A stretch of 64,000 bases of DNA, taken from contig CM028336.1 of assembly GCA_016647705.1 (NCBI GenBank), forward strand, positions 12,470,880-12,534,879, read 5' to 3'. The stretch is from Eucommia ulmoides. Taxonomy: Eukaryota > Streptophyta > Magnoliopsida > Garryales > Eucommiaceae. Shown here in pieces: positions 1 through 11,270 of this stretch. The notes below the pieces were generated by a model, which searched no databases, was not told the DNA's origin, and was given only the letters and a program-made list of their open reading frames with translations. Every line of letters begins with the position of its first letter. The first letter of the stretch is position 1. A program made the position numbers and the translations under genes.

Positions 1-125
1 ACAGTTGTTTTATATTCACCATTTCACTTCTCAATTATTCTAACAGTATTGAAGTTAAAATTATTAAAAAAATTAAATATTTAATATATTCAGTACTTAA
101 TAAATTCATCACTTATAATTTTAGC

Positions 126-1041
126 CTTATTTTCGAAACCATTTGTGCAATTTGTGAGAAATAATTTAGTTTAGTTTTGATGAAAAAGAAAATATATGTT
201 AATATATTTCTCCTTTTCATCTTCTTCTAAGAGCAGCTTCAAGGCACTAGGCATTACTCTAGTCAAATGGATTAATTGTCGTTTTGGCTAAATAAGAACA
301 AAAAAAATTGGCTTTACCAAAGAGGCATCACACAAGGCAAAATGCCATTACTCCTAGACTTGAGATAAATTGGGACAGTTACCCCCTCTAGAGAAAAAAG
401 ATTGGCAACTAGATTTTTAATTATTGGTGAATAACTGTCAAAAAGTTAAATGTCCACAAACAGTAAATCAGAAAAACATAGCACAAATTTTATCTATAAA
501 ATCTGATATTTGAGAAGACACCTCACTTGCATCTCTATCTTTATCCATTCTCCAACCTTTAGTCCATCGTCAAATATAAATCTTTTTTTTCTACGATTTA
601 GAGTCATGAACATGATTTCTTCCAATTTTTTTCTCGATCAAAGTCTCCTCATCTTTGTCTCTCTCCAGATTTTTTTGGTCTGTTTCCTCCCTCTTGCTTT
701 GCGGCTGCTCCTTTCCCTCTCTAGCGGACGGTGGCTACTCATCTCTCTCTCACTTAGGGTTCATTTGTATGTGTAGACAAAGGGATAGATAAGGGAAAAA
801 ATATGATGGAAACTGAAAGAAAAGCTTCTACGAGGAAAAAGAAAATAAGAAGCAGAATGTACAATTTTCTAAATAATTTTTTTTTACCATATCAATTTGA
901 GAGGAAAATAAGAAAGAATTTTTTAAAAAGATAGTACAATTATAATTATACCCTTGATAATAGAATATTAAATTTATTTTTTTAATATATGAGGATAAAA
1001 ATATCTTTCTTACTTTTATTTTTGTTTCTTAACCAAACAAT
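126..1041. repeat. Direct duplication, copy A, left part
   Basis: This stretch matches 5843-6610 in the same order and orientation; short shared words include TTTTCGAAACCATTTGTG and GATATTTG/GATATTTGGG before a CT-rich leader-like segment. Copy A has about 200 bases (roughly 194-394) that copy B lacks. The duplication resumes after the MULE at 5091 and runs to about 5425. The 88-residue ORF at 510-776 is a CT-rich translation with no recognised domain and is not called a gene. The parent sequence is not identified; it resembles a promoter plus leader followed by a MITE. Confidence 0.75.
1032..1041. repeat. MULE target-site duplication, left
   Basis: ACCAAACAAT lies immediately left of the element and is repeated exactly at 5091-5100. 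Copy B of the surrounding duplication carries the unsplit site (AACAAAACAATATTAG near 6598), so the empty site is visible in this window. Confidence 0.93.
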
Positions 1042-1119
1042 GAGTTCTTTACCAAATAATTATTTTTTAAATAAATAACTTCTGAAAACTAATATATTTA
1101 AACTTATTTACGAAACACT

Positions 1120-1390
1120 CATAAAACGCAGATTGAAAATACGTTTTTTTTAAAACATATTTTGAATCTGCGTTTCTAAAACGAAAAAAAAAAAAGGTTG
1201 AAAATGCATAAAGGAAGAACGTTTATACGTTTGAATTTTATTTATTTATTTTATTAAAATGCCGAAGCAATCTGCGTTTCTATTGAAAAAGCAGATTGTT
1301 TCTGCGTTTCCCTCTGATCCAGTTTGAAGTATGGGCTTTTAAAAACGCATTTTTGAATTGCGTTTTTATATAAGAAATGCATTACCCTAT
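1120..1390. repeat. MULE left subterminal foldback repeats
   Basis: Repeated copies of the AAACGCAG/CTGCGTTT word occur in both orientations (near 1127, 1168, 1270, 1300, 1343 and 1362), so single strands could fold on themselves. The matching cluster is at 4815-5010 by the other end. Such subterminal clusters are commonly transposase-binding or hairpin-forming regions, but that role is inferred here. Confidence 0.75.
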
Positions 1391-2323
1391 TGCGTTTTTT
1401 ATGGGACAAAACCCTACCCACTCATCCTATCTCATTTCCCTTTCATCGCGCCTCCTTCACAGCACTTCGTTTGCCGTCGTCTCCTTCCCGTCACCGAACC
1501 AAGCACTTCGTTTGCTCCTGTTTTCTCTCTTTTCTGTCGTCGCTGCCTCTTGTTCTGTCTTCTCCTCCTTTGTGTCGCCACCAAATGCCGCCACCAGCCA
1601 CCGTCGTTGAGGTGAATTTTTTTTTTTTCAAATATTATTTTTTTGTGGGTTTATTTGCTTTCAATTTCATCTATTTTTGTTATAATGTTGTGCATTTTGT
1701 TCTCAAGTAAATGATGTAAAGAAAAATAGCGTATTGTTTGCTCGTTAGCAATTGTTGGGTCTCAGTTTTGTATTTGTGTTATCATGTTGTGCATTTTGTG
1801 TGCTCATTTAGGTTTGTGATTGTGTATGGAGTGTTTGTGCTTGTGTTTGGGGTATAAGATTTTATTAATTATAAGATTTTATTAATTAAAAACGTGGTAT
1901 AGATTTCGTTTTTTATTTGTGTAGATCGGTTTTAGATTTCGTTTTTACTATTTTGGATTTTTAGTTTGGACACAGATTGGGAATTAGTAGTTAGATTTTG
2001 TTTTGTATTTGTGTAGATCTAGATTTTAGATCTTATTTTATGTAGAATAGTTTGACCCAAAGTTGTATGTTTAAGTTGTTGAATTTTCAAAAGATCATTT
2101 ATTCTATCTTCTGGGGTATTGGACAAAATTTTGGTTGTTTTTAATAAGTTAGTTGTTTTCAACCCAAAGTTGTGTTTAAGTTGTTGAATTTTATAGTTGA
2201 ATTCAATTTTTTTTTTGGAATGATAATGATAATAATATTGTCTTTATTTTGATTTGATTTATGACATTGTAGTTGTTTGGAATGAAGACCGTTACATTAT
2301 ATTTGTAATAGGGTGATAGAATA

Positions 2324-2683
2324 TTGGAAAGAACTGAGTTTAGAGTGTCGTATAGTATGTATGCGGTCAAATCATTGGATGTTTGTCGAAGGATTATGTT
2401 AAAGGGATTGATTGTGATGATACGACCTTATATTCTTGAGGATGGAGTTGATGAAACTTTGAAGTTAAAGTGTAGATTGCCGATAACTACTATTGTGCCG
2501 GGGAATTATAGACACATGTTGTTTTCAATTGTTGACGATGCGGGATTAGACCATGTGCTTCAGTTACCTCGTAAGGTGCCCTTGCGGCTTGGTGTTGAGG
2601 TGTATGTCGAGGTAGAGCGAGCTTTTGATCGCGCTCCAATATTTTCTTTCCAACTTGATCCTTTTACCCAATTTTTAAGTTAG
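2324..2683 (+). pseudogene. MULE transposase, N-terminal fragment (frame 1)
   Basis: The 119-residue reading frame contains RILERTEFRVSYSMYAVKSL when read from just upstream, then a segment with PITTIVPGNYRHMLFSIVDD and VEVYVEVERA. It resembles the N-terminal, PB1-like leader of plant MULE transposases, where a similar region precedes the MuDR DNA-binding domain. It has no ATG at its start (a TTG follows an in-frame TAG at 2309) and stops at 2683. A second frame holding the DNA-binding domain starts 22 bases later, so the two may once have been one protein joined by an intron or split by a frameshift. It lies inside the 1042-5090 element and shares its orientation. Family assignment is by recognition, not search. 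Confidence 0.55.
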
Positions 2684-2704
2684 AGTTTCAATCATCATGT
2701 TACC

Positions 2705-3331
2705 GTGTTATCCGGACAATTTTCTTCATATAACATTACTATGTTCGATCCCCAAGTTGTTCAATCCAGTTACACTCATCGATCTCCCTACATTCCCAAA
2801 GAATATTATCCCTATACAGTGATTGATCGTGACACAGGCACCAGTTCTGCCGCTCTACATCACCATCATTCGCCAATTAGTCCACCATACGACAACAATT
2901 ATGGTAGGTATGATGAGAACGTAAAGGGTGGGCTAGTTACAGTCGATAGTTTCCACAACGGCGAACATACAGATTTAGAAGATGTTGTTGCATTGGAGGA
3001 AAAGAGGAATGGTGGGGATAGAGATAAAGATATGGATGTCGAGCCAAGCGGGCAAGGGAGTGAACAGTTGCCGTTGCACATGGTTCTTTTATTCTATAAT
3101 GAGTTGGAATGGGGTGATGACGATAACATGACAAAGTATGAGCCAAAGTTGCGGAAGAATTTCAGCAACCCAGTAATGGACGAATTTTGTAGCGGCATGA
3201 TCTTTAAGGACAAGAAACATGTTCAAAATGTCATGAAATATTATTATAATATGAAAAATAAAGAGTATTGTGTGGCGGAGACGCATCCTAAAGTTTAGTC
3301 GCCTAAATGCAAGCACGGTTGCAAATGTACA
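2705..3331 (+). pseudogene. MuDR-type transposase DNA-binding domain, broken by stop
   Basis: The first ATG of this frame is at 2741. An acidic, low-complexity segment is followed by a block around residues 150-197 with SGMIFKDKKHVQNVMKYYY and KEYCVAETHPKV, the signature of the MuDR N-terminal domain of plant MULE transposases (Pfam DBD_Tnp_Mut). The frame ends at TAG (3296-3298) where the family normally has tryptophan (TGG). Reading past it gives SPKCKHGCKCT, the expected cysteine/histidine continuation, before a second stop at about 3329. The domain is therefore identifiable but interrupted. No SWIM zinc finger or DDE catalytic region follows, so the gene is a pseudogene unless spliced unusually. 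Confidence 0.75.
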
Positions 3332-3438
3332 CGATATTAGATCTATATCGTTCAATGAGACGCCACTGGATTTTGGAGGACGAATTCTCATATTCTTTAG
3401 ATCCAAGAGTTCGTTACTCTCCGCATTAGATTGCAAGG

Positions 3439-3720
3439 ATGCGGAAGAAATACACTTTTCGTGTGACCCAAACAAATACTATTATCAATGGATGCAGACA
3501 ATACAATATACCAATAGTGCATCAATTGGCCAGAACAGTGACAATAGACATACCACATGATCTTCAGATGGCGTTGCATCGCTACCACGAAGAAAATAAC
3601 CAAATGCAAATTCGAATTCTTCGACACGAGCTTCAAATGACGAGACGTAAGCGTCTACAAGAAGGTTTGGTTGACGAAACTTGTATTTACATGCGATACT
3701 CAAGGGAACCTGAATATTAG
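3439..3720 (+). pseudogene. Downstream ORF of MULE, possible transposase tail
   Basis: The 93-residue frame has TVTIDIPHDLQMALHRYHEE followed by a charged, helix-prone segment rich in Arg, Gln and Glu. I do not recognise a domain. Its position after the broken DNA-binding domain and before the right inverted repeat suggests it is a C-terminal remnant left after deletion of the catalytic core, or a fragment picked up by the element. It could also be chance coding. Confidence 0.3.
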
Positions 3721-4046
3721 TCAGATATTGAAATGTCTAATGATGAGGATAATATTTAATATTTCCGCATTGGTCAATTGCAGTTTAACTATGTATTTCT
3801 TTTCAAGTTTAATGTATCGTATCTACGTTAAATTATAATAACGTTACTTCTACCAAATAACATACGTTTTCTCTTCATTTAAATTTTAAAAACACACATA
3901 CAATAAGAAATGTTTACAATATTACGACAATACGTAAAAAGAACCACATAATCAATTACAAATACAACTACTATAAAATACGAGTGTGGAACTGAGTATT
4001 GTTAGACAAACGGATCTGCAAACCTTCGTGCTGATTTAGAATACCA

Positions 4047-4172
4047 ATGCCCCCAAATGTAAACGAGCAGACACTAAAATACTTTACCGATCTCAAATAC
4101 AAAGATGACCCAGAACTATCCGATTACGAAGACAGAGAGATTCATTACGAATGGTTTGATAAAACTAAGTAG
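4047..4172 (+). CDS. Short acidic ORF inside the MULE (41 aa)
   Basis: ATG at 4047 opens a 41-codon frame with a strongly acidic, aromatic stretch (KYKDDPELSDYEDREIHYEW) ending at TAG 4170-4172. The composition is less AT-biased than the flanks, which is why it is listed. No family is recognised. It may be a remnant of the element's protein or of captured DNA; expression is unsupported. Confidence 0.2.
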   Translation: MPPNVNEQTLKYFTDLKYKDDPELSDYEDREIHYEWFDKTK

Positions 4173-4814
4173 TTATCGATGCTACAAAAATTCAATAATG
4201 GGTAGTATTTTTTAATTTCTGTAATGTTTAATTTTGTGTCCTTTTATGATTATTACTTGTACTTCTTTTCGCTTTTAATTTCAAATTGATGTCGATCTCG
4301 GTTAGAACAACAAATTTTTGAAGCCGCGTTGTCTGTTTTTTTTTTTTCTCCATCCAAATTTAACATCATTTCTAAGTCACTTTTTGACAGTCCAAAAAAG
4401 TGTCATCAGATGTGACTCGAAATTTAAGTCATCGATGTTCGCTAATGTTTGCATTCCAATTAGTATTTGAATATTTTAATTGAAAAACAAAATAACAATA
4501 AAAAATTATTTTATAATCAAATGATAGACAAAAAATTAAGAAAAATAATTATTTTTATTTTTAAATTGAAATGAATACTAGCTTGATTAACGAGAAAAAA
4601 ATGAAAACGTAAATAGGCTAGTTTGAGTTAAATGATATTTATACCCTTAAATATTTCAATAGAGTTTACATTAATACTATTCTAAAATTTAAAGGATAAA
4701 TAGTATAATTTTTTTTTTTTTATTCCTCATCAATGACTACGCAGGGCAAGGGAGGCTATAATTTTTTTTCCCTAGGAAAAACACGTTCATGTACTGCATT
4801 TTTTTTAAAAAAAT

Positions 4815-5010
4815 AATAAAAAACGCAAATCACAATTGCGTTTTCTATAGGAAACGCAATCGTGATTTGCGTTTTTACAAAACCAAAAAATAAAAATAAA
4901 AAATCGACGTATAAACGGTATTCTCTTCTGCGTTTTCATTTTTTTTTTTGTGAAAAACGCAAAACGAATCTGCGTTTTTTACAAAAACGCAGATTCAATC
5001 TGCGTTTTAT
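4815..5010. repeat. MULE right subterminal foldback repeats
   Basis: Two strong hairpins are visible: AAAACGCAAATCACAATTGCG facing its complement about 4853-4877, and AAACGAATCTGCG facing AAACGCAGATTC about 4960-5005. They mirror the cluster at 1120-1390. Confidence 0.75.
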
Positions 5011-5090
5011 AAGCCTTTCATAAATAAGTTGATGAACATCAGTCTTTAGGCATTTTTTTATTTAATTAGTAATTATTTGGTAAAGAACTC

Positions 5091-5425
5091 ACCAAACAAT
5101 ATTAGAAAAAATATTTATTTTTTTTACAATAAATGAAAATATTATTCTCTTATTTTTTTTTTTCTTTTTCTCATCCTTCCAATCAAATATAAGTTGGACT
5201 TAGGATACTTAGGGTTCTATTAATTAGAATTGTGGGCTTTTATCTTGGGCTATTTTAATTAGGAGTTGCAAGTTGTGGGCTATGTTCTATTAGATTAGTT
5301 TAATTTAGGTGTTGGATTTAACACTAATTGGGCTTCCTAATTATTTTGTTTTGGTTGGGTTTTATTTTTGTTTTTCTAGGTTGATTCTAATTTTGCTTCA
5401 AATTGAGTTATTTATTGCTTAGAGA
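5091..5425. repeat. Direct duplication, copy A, right part
   Basis: The segment begins with the second ACCAAACAAT target copy and continues the copy A sequence. From about 5190 it matches 7510-7725 (GGGCTTTTATCTTGGGC and TTTAATTTAGG are shared), whereas copy B has about 820 extra bases between the two matching parts. Confidence 0.72.
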
Positions 5426-5626
5426 TTTAAATGTATTCATTCAATTAATTATTACTTAATTGATTGCTTCTATGGCATATGGCAACCGCGGACAACTGTA
5501 GATGACGTTTGTTTAGTGTTTTTTGGTTCCCCAACATTTATGTCCTCACTTTCGGAAAAATAGAAAGAGGCATGTGAATAAATGTGTAATGTTCCCAAGG
5601 AGTAGAACATGAGTACATTTTTTGTT

Positions 5627-5790
5627 CTCATTCGTAGCTCAAGTGGTAAAAGACACTTGAGCTAAAGGGTTCCGTAAAGTCAGTAATTCGAGCCTGCGAA
5701 AAAATATTTATTAGAAAAGATAATCACGTATCCTGAACGAATTAGTCTTTCATTTTGTATGAATAAAGGGACATTAGTGGGTATATAAAG
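5627..5790 (+). repeat. Possible tRNA-derived SINE
   Basis: TAGCTCAAGTGG at about 5636 resembles a pol III A box, and ATTCGAGCC near 5688 resembles a B box, spaced as in tRNA-derived SINEs. The sequence between them does not fold into a proper tRNA cloverleaf, and the segment ends near an A-rich tract at about 5788. No target duplication was established, so both ends are approximate. Confidence 0.4.
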
Positions 5791-6271
5791 AAAAAAAAAG
5801 GTTGGTGGTAGGCATATTTGTGTCCTTGGGTTCAGTTTTTAAAACTTATTTTCGAAACCATTTGTGGAATTTATGAGAAATAATTTAGTTTAGTTTTTGG
5901 AAAGAAAATGTCACACAGTCAAAAAAATTGGCGACTAGATCTTATCTATTGGTGGACAACAGTCAAAAAGCTGAATGGACACAAACAATAAAATAGAATA
6001 ACATTGCACAAATTTCATGTATTTAATCTGATATTTGGGAAGACACATTACTTACATCTCTATCTTCATCCTTTAGTCCATCGTCAAATATTAATCCTCT
6101 TTTCTGCGATTTTAGAGGCATCAATGTGTTTTCTTCCGTTTTTTCTCGAACAAAATCTCTCTGTTGTATTTTTTTCTCTCCTTCCAGATATTTTTGGTCT
6201 ATTTCCTCCCTCTCGCTCTACGGCTGCTCCTTTCTCTCTCTAACAAACGGTGGTTGCTCATCTCTCTCACT

Positions 6272-6691
6272 AGGGTGTATTGTTTGGTTGGACAAAAGGA
6301 TGGATAAAGAGGAAAAAAAAAAAAAGAGAGAGAGAGAGAGAAAAATGTGATGGAAAATGAAGTAAAAGCTTGTTTGGTATGGAGGCAAAATGGGAAGAAA
6401 AATATACAATTTTTTAAGCAATTTTTTTTTTCCGGTCCAATTTGAGAGGAAAATGAGATTTTTTTTTTCAAGAAGATAGAAAAATTACAGTTATTCTCTT
6501 GATAACAAAATCTTTAATTTATTTTTTTAATATATGAGAATAAAATAGTACGTTATATTGAAGAGATTATTTTTTTTACTTTCATTTGTTTTCCTAACAA
6601 AACAATATTAGGGAAAATATTTTTTTCTTTTCACAATAAAATAAAAATATTATCCGCTCTTTTTTTTTTTCCAAAACCAAACATACCTTTA
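6272..6691. mobile_element. MITE-like element in copy B
   Basis: The left end has GTATTGTTTGGTTGGA and the right end reads CCAAAACCAAACATACC, giving imperfect inverted ends around TGTTTGGTT. The same sequence exists in copy A (about 751-1041 plus 5091-5190), where the MULE has landed inside it. Class is uncertain; no clean target duplication was found. Confidence 0.4.
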
Positions 6692-7508
6692 CAGTGCGTT
6701 TGATTGGACAGAATGAGGTAGAATGGAATCGCAATTTCACCCTCGATTTCGATTCCTTTGTTTGATTGTCCAATAAAAAAAAAAAAAAAATTGATTCTAT
6801 TGGAATGAAAATGAATGAAGTTGAATTGGCAATAGAATTAATAGATTTTTTTTTTTGTTCTCGATTTTTTTGGAATAGAAACACGTTTTTTGTTTCCAGA
6901 TTTATGTTATATTTCTTCACAAACTTATATTTAAAAAAAAAAAAAAGTGAAAATCAATTATTGTTCCTGAAATAGAAATATAAATTTGAGAACAAAAAAT
7001 ATGTTATCGTTCCCAAAATTAAAAGAAAAATCTGGGAACAAAAAATCTAATTGTTTTCCTTAATCATAAATAGAAATTTGAGAACAAAAAAAAATTATAT
7101 AGGAAACGGAAGTGGAAATATGAGAACAAAAAATATGTTTCTATTTCTAAATAAAAATAAATATTTGAGAAAAAAAAATCTATTTATACTCTCAAAACAA
7201 AAATAAAAATTTAAGAACAAAACTATTTTAGATGTCGGTAAATTTTGAACATTTTACATATGGGATATTACTCATATTTTTTAGTAGGTTTTTTATAATA
7301 AATTATTATTAGGTATATCTGTAAATGAATTTGATCTCAAAATTGATTTGCAGAAGAGTATTATTTTATTCAATTGCTTTAATCATATAATAACAATCAA
7401 ATAAGAGAATGAGATAGTGATTTTATTGATAATTCCATTCTACTTCTTTTCTCATTTAATTTCTTCTTTTATTTCATTTTACCATGATTCCATTTATCCA
7501 ACAAGGGA
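6692..7508. mobile_element. Insert specific to copy B, MITE/hAT-like
   Basis: This ~820 bp is absent from copy A, so it arrived after the duplication or was lost from A. The left end reads CAGTGCGTTTGATTGGACAG and the right end, reverse-complemented, CCCTTGTTGGATAAATGG, giving weakly similar termini. Inside, 6960-7230 is an imperfect tandem array of roughly 35-45 bp with a GAGAACAAAAAATATG core. No protein-coding region is credible. Confidence 0.45.
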
Positions 7509-7725
7509 GATGTTGAACTTAGGCTAATTAGGAGTTGTGGGCTTTATCTTGGGCTATTTTAATCATGGGTTGTAAGTTGTGGGCTCTGTTTTATTAGATT
7601 AGTTTAATTTAGGAGTTGGATTTAATACTATTTGGGCTTCTTGATTATTTTGTTTTAGTTGGGTTTTAATTTTATTTTTCTAGTTGGATTCTAATTTTTT
7701 TTTCAATTGGGTTAGTTACTTAGTT

Positions 7726-9200
7726 CTGTTTATTTTATACATATTTTATTTATTTTGTCATATTATTTGCACTAATGTTCATGTTCATAAATTTGTAAAT
7801 GGATTTCCAATTTAATGGTTCTTATCACATGAATCTCCTTGTGTAGGGTTTAATGCTAAAAACAAAATTTAACTTGTCAAAGTTTCAATCCGAACACATC
7901 CTCTCAAATTCCCACTGAATTGGTACATACAATAAGAAAATCCCAATGACAAATACTTTACGCATAAAGAAGATACTCAGTCACAACATATGTATTAAAT
8001 TAATACAAGCAAAACAAACATGAATGGTAATGCTCAAAAGTTGAACGACTAAGAAGAGTAAGGGTGCAACAAGAGACACAACTATAACTCGATACACAAA
8101 AAATCCAATTAGAGACAAGCCTTTACGAGAATTGGATGATACATAAAGAATCCAATTAGACATAAGCCTTTACGAGGATTGGATGATGCAGTTGGACACT
8201 AGTAACATGAATCTAGTTTCACAATACTAAATGGTCTTAAAATGGAGATTGTTATGAGAAAAGGTCTTAATTTGTGATTAATTGTCTTTCTTAAGTATGT
8301 TATTTAAATTTTTATTTGGTTCATAGGTCTTAGTTGTCAACAAACACCTTGGACCAAAGCCCACTAGAAGATGATCCTACTGCCATTCTTCCCGAAATAA
8401 CTCCTTTTGAGGTGTCATATCTTGCAGTGCAATTGTGCTTGTCATAGAGAAACTCCTCGTGCTCACTATTGCATATGTGTTCAACAGACTTTCGTACTGT
8501 ATCTAAAATTTGTCACTCGAAGTTATCTAAATACATCGAGCCCACTTATAATCCTCCTATTACTATCAAATAGTTATATGTTTCTCTTTAGTGTTTGCCT
8601 CGTAAGACGACTGGTCATTAAGAACTTAGTCTAATTAATTTCAAAAATTAATCTGAGAACCTAGGTTTGATTAAATAATTTTCTTAAGAACTTTAATAGT
8701 AGTTTAATTCATTAATATCTTTATATAAAGAAATTAGCCAACGAACAAAAATGAACAAAAAAATATTACACATTTAATTTTAAATCAAATGTCTTTTATG
8801 AATCTAAATGTACTCCCATTGAATTTTTCAACTCTCACTTTCCTCTAGAGAAACAGTTACATTCCAAATGTTCCTAATGGAGAATTTAATAATCTCTAAC
8901 CTGTCTATAGCACCCGCCCAATAGCTAAGGTTCTACTGCTCTTGGGGATAGGAAACTTGGAGATACTACACTTTGTCTCGCTTAATTTTTGCATTTTTAA
9001 AAATTTTGGGTATAAATTTAAATTTTGAGAAACTCTAAATCGGTGTTTAAAGGAATGAATTTCAATTCTAGATTTAATTGCACTTTTTCAAAATGTATTT
9101 TGTTTAATAGGACGAATTTCAATTATAGATTTATTTGTACTTTTTCAAAATGTTTTTAGGGATTTTTAATATTTAGACCAAAATTCACACTCTCTCTCCT
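7726..9200. other. Intergenic, no gene recognised
   Basis: AT-rich sequence with only short ORFs (for example 8407-8634, 75 residues, and 7981-8163 on the minus strand), none with a recognisable domain. It holds the 47-bp tandem duplication at 8102-8190. Confidence 0.6.
8102..8190. repeat. Tandem duplication, ~47 bp x2
   Basis: AATCCAATTAGAGACAAGCC at 8102 recurs with three or so changes at 8149, and both units run through CTTTACGAG(A/G)ATTGGATGAT. Confidence 0.85.
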
Positions 9201-10160
9201 CAATAAACCTTTCAAGCAAAAACATTATTATTTAGTTCTCTATTAAAACATTGTTAATATTTAATCATTTACCTATAGTGAAGGGACATATTTGCCCTTC
9301 TATATATATAACTAAATAACCCAAACCCTAAAACCTAAATTCACTTGATTTGGGAAAGTCGTCGCTGCCTCTTTCTGTTCTCTCCCTCTGTCTCTACAAT
9401 TTCCAAAAGTAAAAACCAAACGCGGTATGTGGTTTGGTCTCGTTCTGCCCGACGAAGACGAAGACAACGAAGAGTCCTGGTTCTGCTCGCCGCTCGCCGA
9501 TGACAATGACAGGGACACTGCCTGTGGTCTAGCCAACGTTCGTCTTCCTCCACCATGCTCGTGCAATGCTATCAATGTTGTCTTCCTCTGTTGGTTCTGA
9601 ATTTCTCCAGATCTAAGAGAGTATACGATGTCACGATATTCAGTTCTGATTTTGTGATTTTTTAGGGGTTTTTCAAATGTTTTTTATTCGTCTTTTGTGA
9701 ATGTTTGAACTAGGGGTAGATCTATTCAATTTTGTTGATTTTTGTGAATGTTTTTCTAATTTCTATCATAATTCAAATTTGCAAAAGCTTGTTTATTTTT
9801 TGGTACCAAAAGTTTAGTGATCTATAAAAAATCACGACTTCAAATTTGATGAACCAAATCCGAAATCGGCCATGAACAACAGTGAATCTCGTCTTTTTGA
9901 TTTTCTAATTTGATGAACCAGGTGGAAGGAATCGGCTCCTAGGGATCCATTCCTAGATCTAGAAAATTCTGGTTTGGATGTTTGTCTTTTGCTTGTGGTA
10001 TTTTGATTTGGGTTGTTTTGATTTATTTTTTGTTCTTGTTTTGATCTGGGAATGTTCATGGTTTGTTTTTTATTCGTGTTGCTTTTATTTGGTTTGGGTT
10101 TGATTTTGTTTTTTGTTCATGATTGACTGCCTCCATGGCCACGCATCCATCGACGGCCAC
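9201..10160. other. Promoter/leader-like segment without a gene
   Basis: A TATA-like TATATATAA at about 9302 and a telo-box-like AAACCCTAAA near 9324 are followed by a CT-rich stretch and AGATCT-containing sequence, resembling a plant promoter and 5' leader. No convincing ORF follows. 9835-9970 is related to the tandem units at 32186-32470, so this is probably part of a repeat or a captured gene start rather than a host gene. Confidence 0.35.
9835..9970. repeat. Dispersed repeat shared with 32186-32470
   Basis: Shared words include AACCAGGTGGAAGGAA, GGCTCCTAGGGATC and AAATCGGCCATGAAC, in the same orientation although in a different local order. Confidence 0.6.
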
Positions 10161-10379
10161 ACTGTAAAGACCTAATTTTCCAGGGTCGTCACTCGGTTTC
10201 TCTATTTTATTTTTAGAGAGAAATATTGAAAAAACACAATCACTCTGCCGCCACGCTTCTGCTGCGTCACTCTGATAAAATAATAATAATATTTTTTTTC
10301 AATTTAAAATTTTAGTTTTATACGAAGTTGTCTATTTTGTAACAAAATTACAAAGATATATCAACCACTCACTCTCAAA

Positions 10380-11270
10380 AACTGTCCTGACGCCCTCCAA
10401 AATAAAACTCACTACCTCCTCTAACTCTATCTAGCGTCAGTAGTGGACCCGTCTCTAGCTGCGGCACCTGAGACCAAAAATTTTATCGGTGTATTGTCTT
10501 CATAATATAAAAATAATTTATGAATGTAGTATAATTATCAAATACCATTTTTCAAACATAATATAAATATAACTACACACTGAGCTGAAATAGCATTCCA
10601 CAACTATCATTGCAATAAGATAATGCATTTAAATCAACCAATCAAATTACTTTAATATATAATAAAATACTTCACTCATATTTTTCTACTAGCCATAGGA
10701 TCGTTTCACCTTACGATCAGGAGTTACGACGGTATTGTAACTTGTACAATTGTGTCATCTAAGGTGACTATCAATGTCAGGGTCATTTAATATCTCCAAT
10801 GGTAGGAGTCAACACGTGGTCTAAACCACCATATCATGATGATAATAATCATCATCATCAACAACAACATCTACATATATCAACCACTTGCAGGACTTGC
10901 CCTCCTGTCAAGTTACAATACAACGTCCTACAGGACATGCCCTCCTGTTAGGACCAACAACATCCCACAGGACATGCCCTCCTATCGGGATCACACTATA
11001 GTATAGTCGAATAATAAAAATCACTTTCCGTATTTAAAATTTACTTGATCCGCATAATGTTATAAAATAATCCATTTTAATAAACTTTTTTTCCACATTT
11101 TAGTACAACAATATAATTTGATAATTTACATAGAAGACAGTACACTCACCTCGATTTTTGCGCTACTAAGTACGCTACTGTCATAATGCAGACATGGTTG
11201 GTGTCGCCTGTGAACCTAACAACAACAAGGTTATAGGATATCACTTATTAAATGTTTAGTTTTGGTTTCC
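10380..11270. mobile_element. Diverged or truncated LTR of the 22747/38227 family
   Basis: Landmarks of the two complete solo LTRs appear in the same order: ACTCTATCTAGCGTCAGTAG, then ACGATCAGGAGTT with the preceding GATCGTTT, then repeated CAGGACATGCCCTCCT units, then AGAAGACAGTACACTCACCT, then CCTGTGAACCTAACAA. Both ends are unclear, so it is either truncated or strongly diverged. It may be nested in the Ogre-like LTR. Confidence 0.65.

Larger units (their letters stand above)
1042..5090 (+). mobile_element. Mutator-like transposable element (MULE), 4,049 bp
   Basis: The ends are perfect 21-bp inverted repeats beginning GAGTTCTTTACCAAATAATT at 1042 and its complement ending at 5090, flanked by the 10-bp duplication ACCAAACAAT. 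The inverted repeat continues imperfectly inward for several hundred bases and includes many copies of CTGCGTTTT/AAAACGCAG. Inside are a broken MuDR-type transposase N-terminus (2324-3331) and two short downstream ORFs. No DDE catalytic domain was found, so the element looks internally deleted and non-autonomous. The 9-11 bp target duplication and long inverted repeats are typical of the Mutator superfamily. Confidence 0.92.
5843..7725. repeat. Direct duplication, copy B
   Basis: This is the second copy of the left-end duplication. It lacks the MULE but contains an unrelated ~820 bp insert (about 6692-7508). The two copies have diverged by substitutions and small indels, so the duplication is not recent. 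Copy B starts about 420 bases after copy A ends. Confidence 0.73.

Noticed and set aside
5634..5702. A functional tRNA gene
   Set aside because: A- and B-box-like words are present but acceptor and anticodon stems do not pair; listed as a SINE candidate instead.
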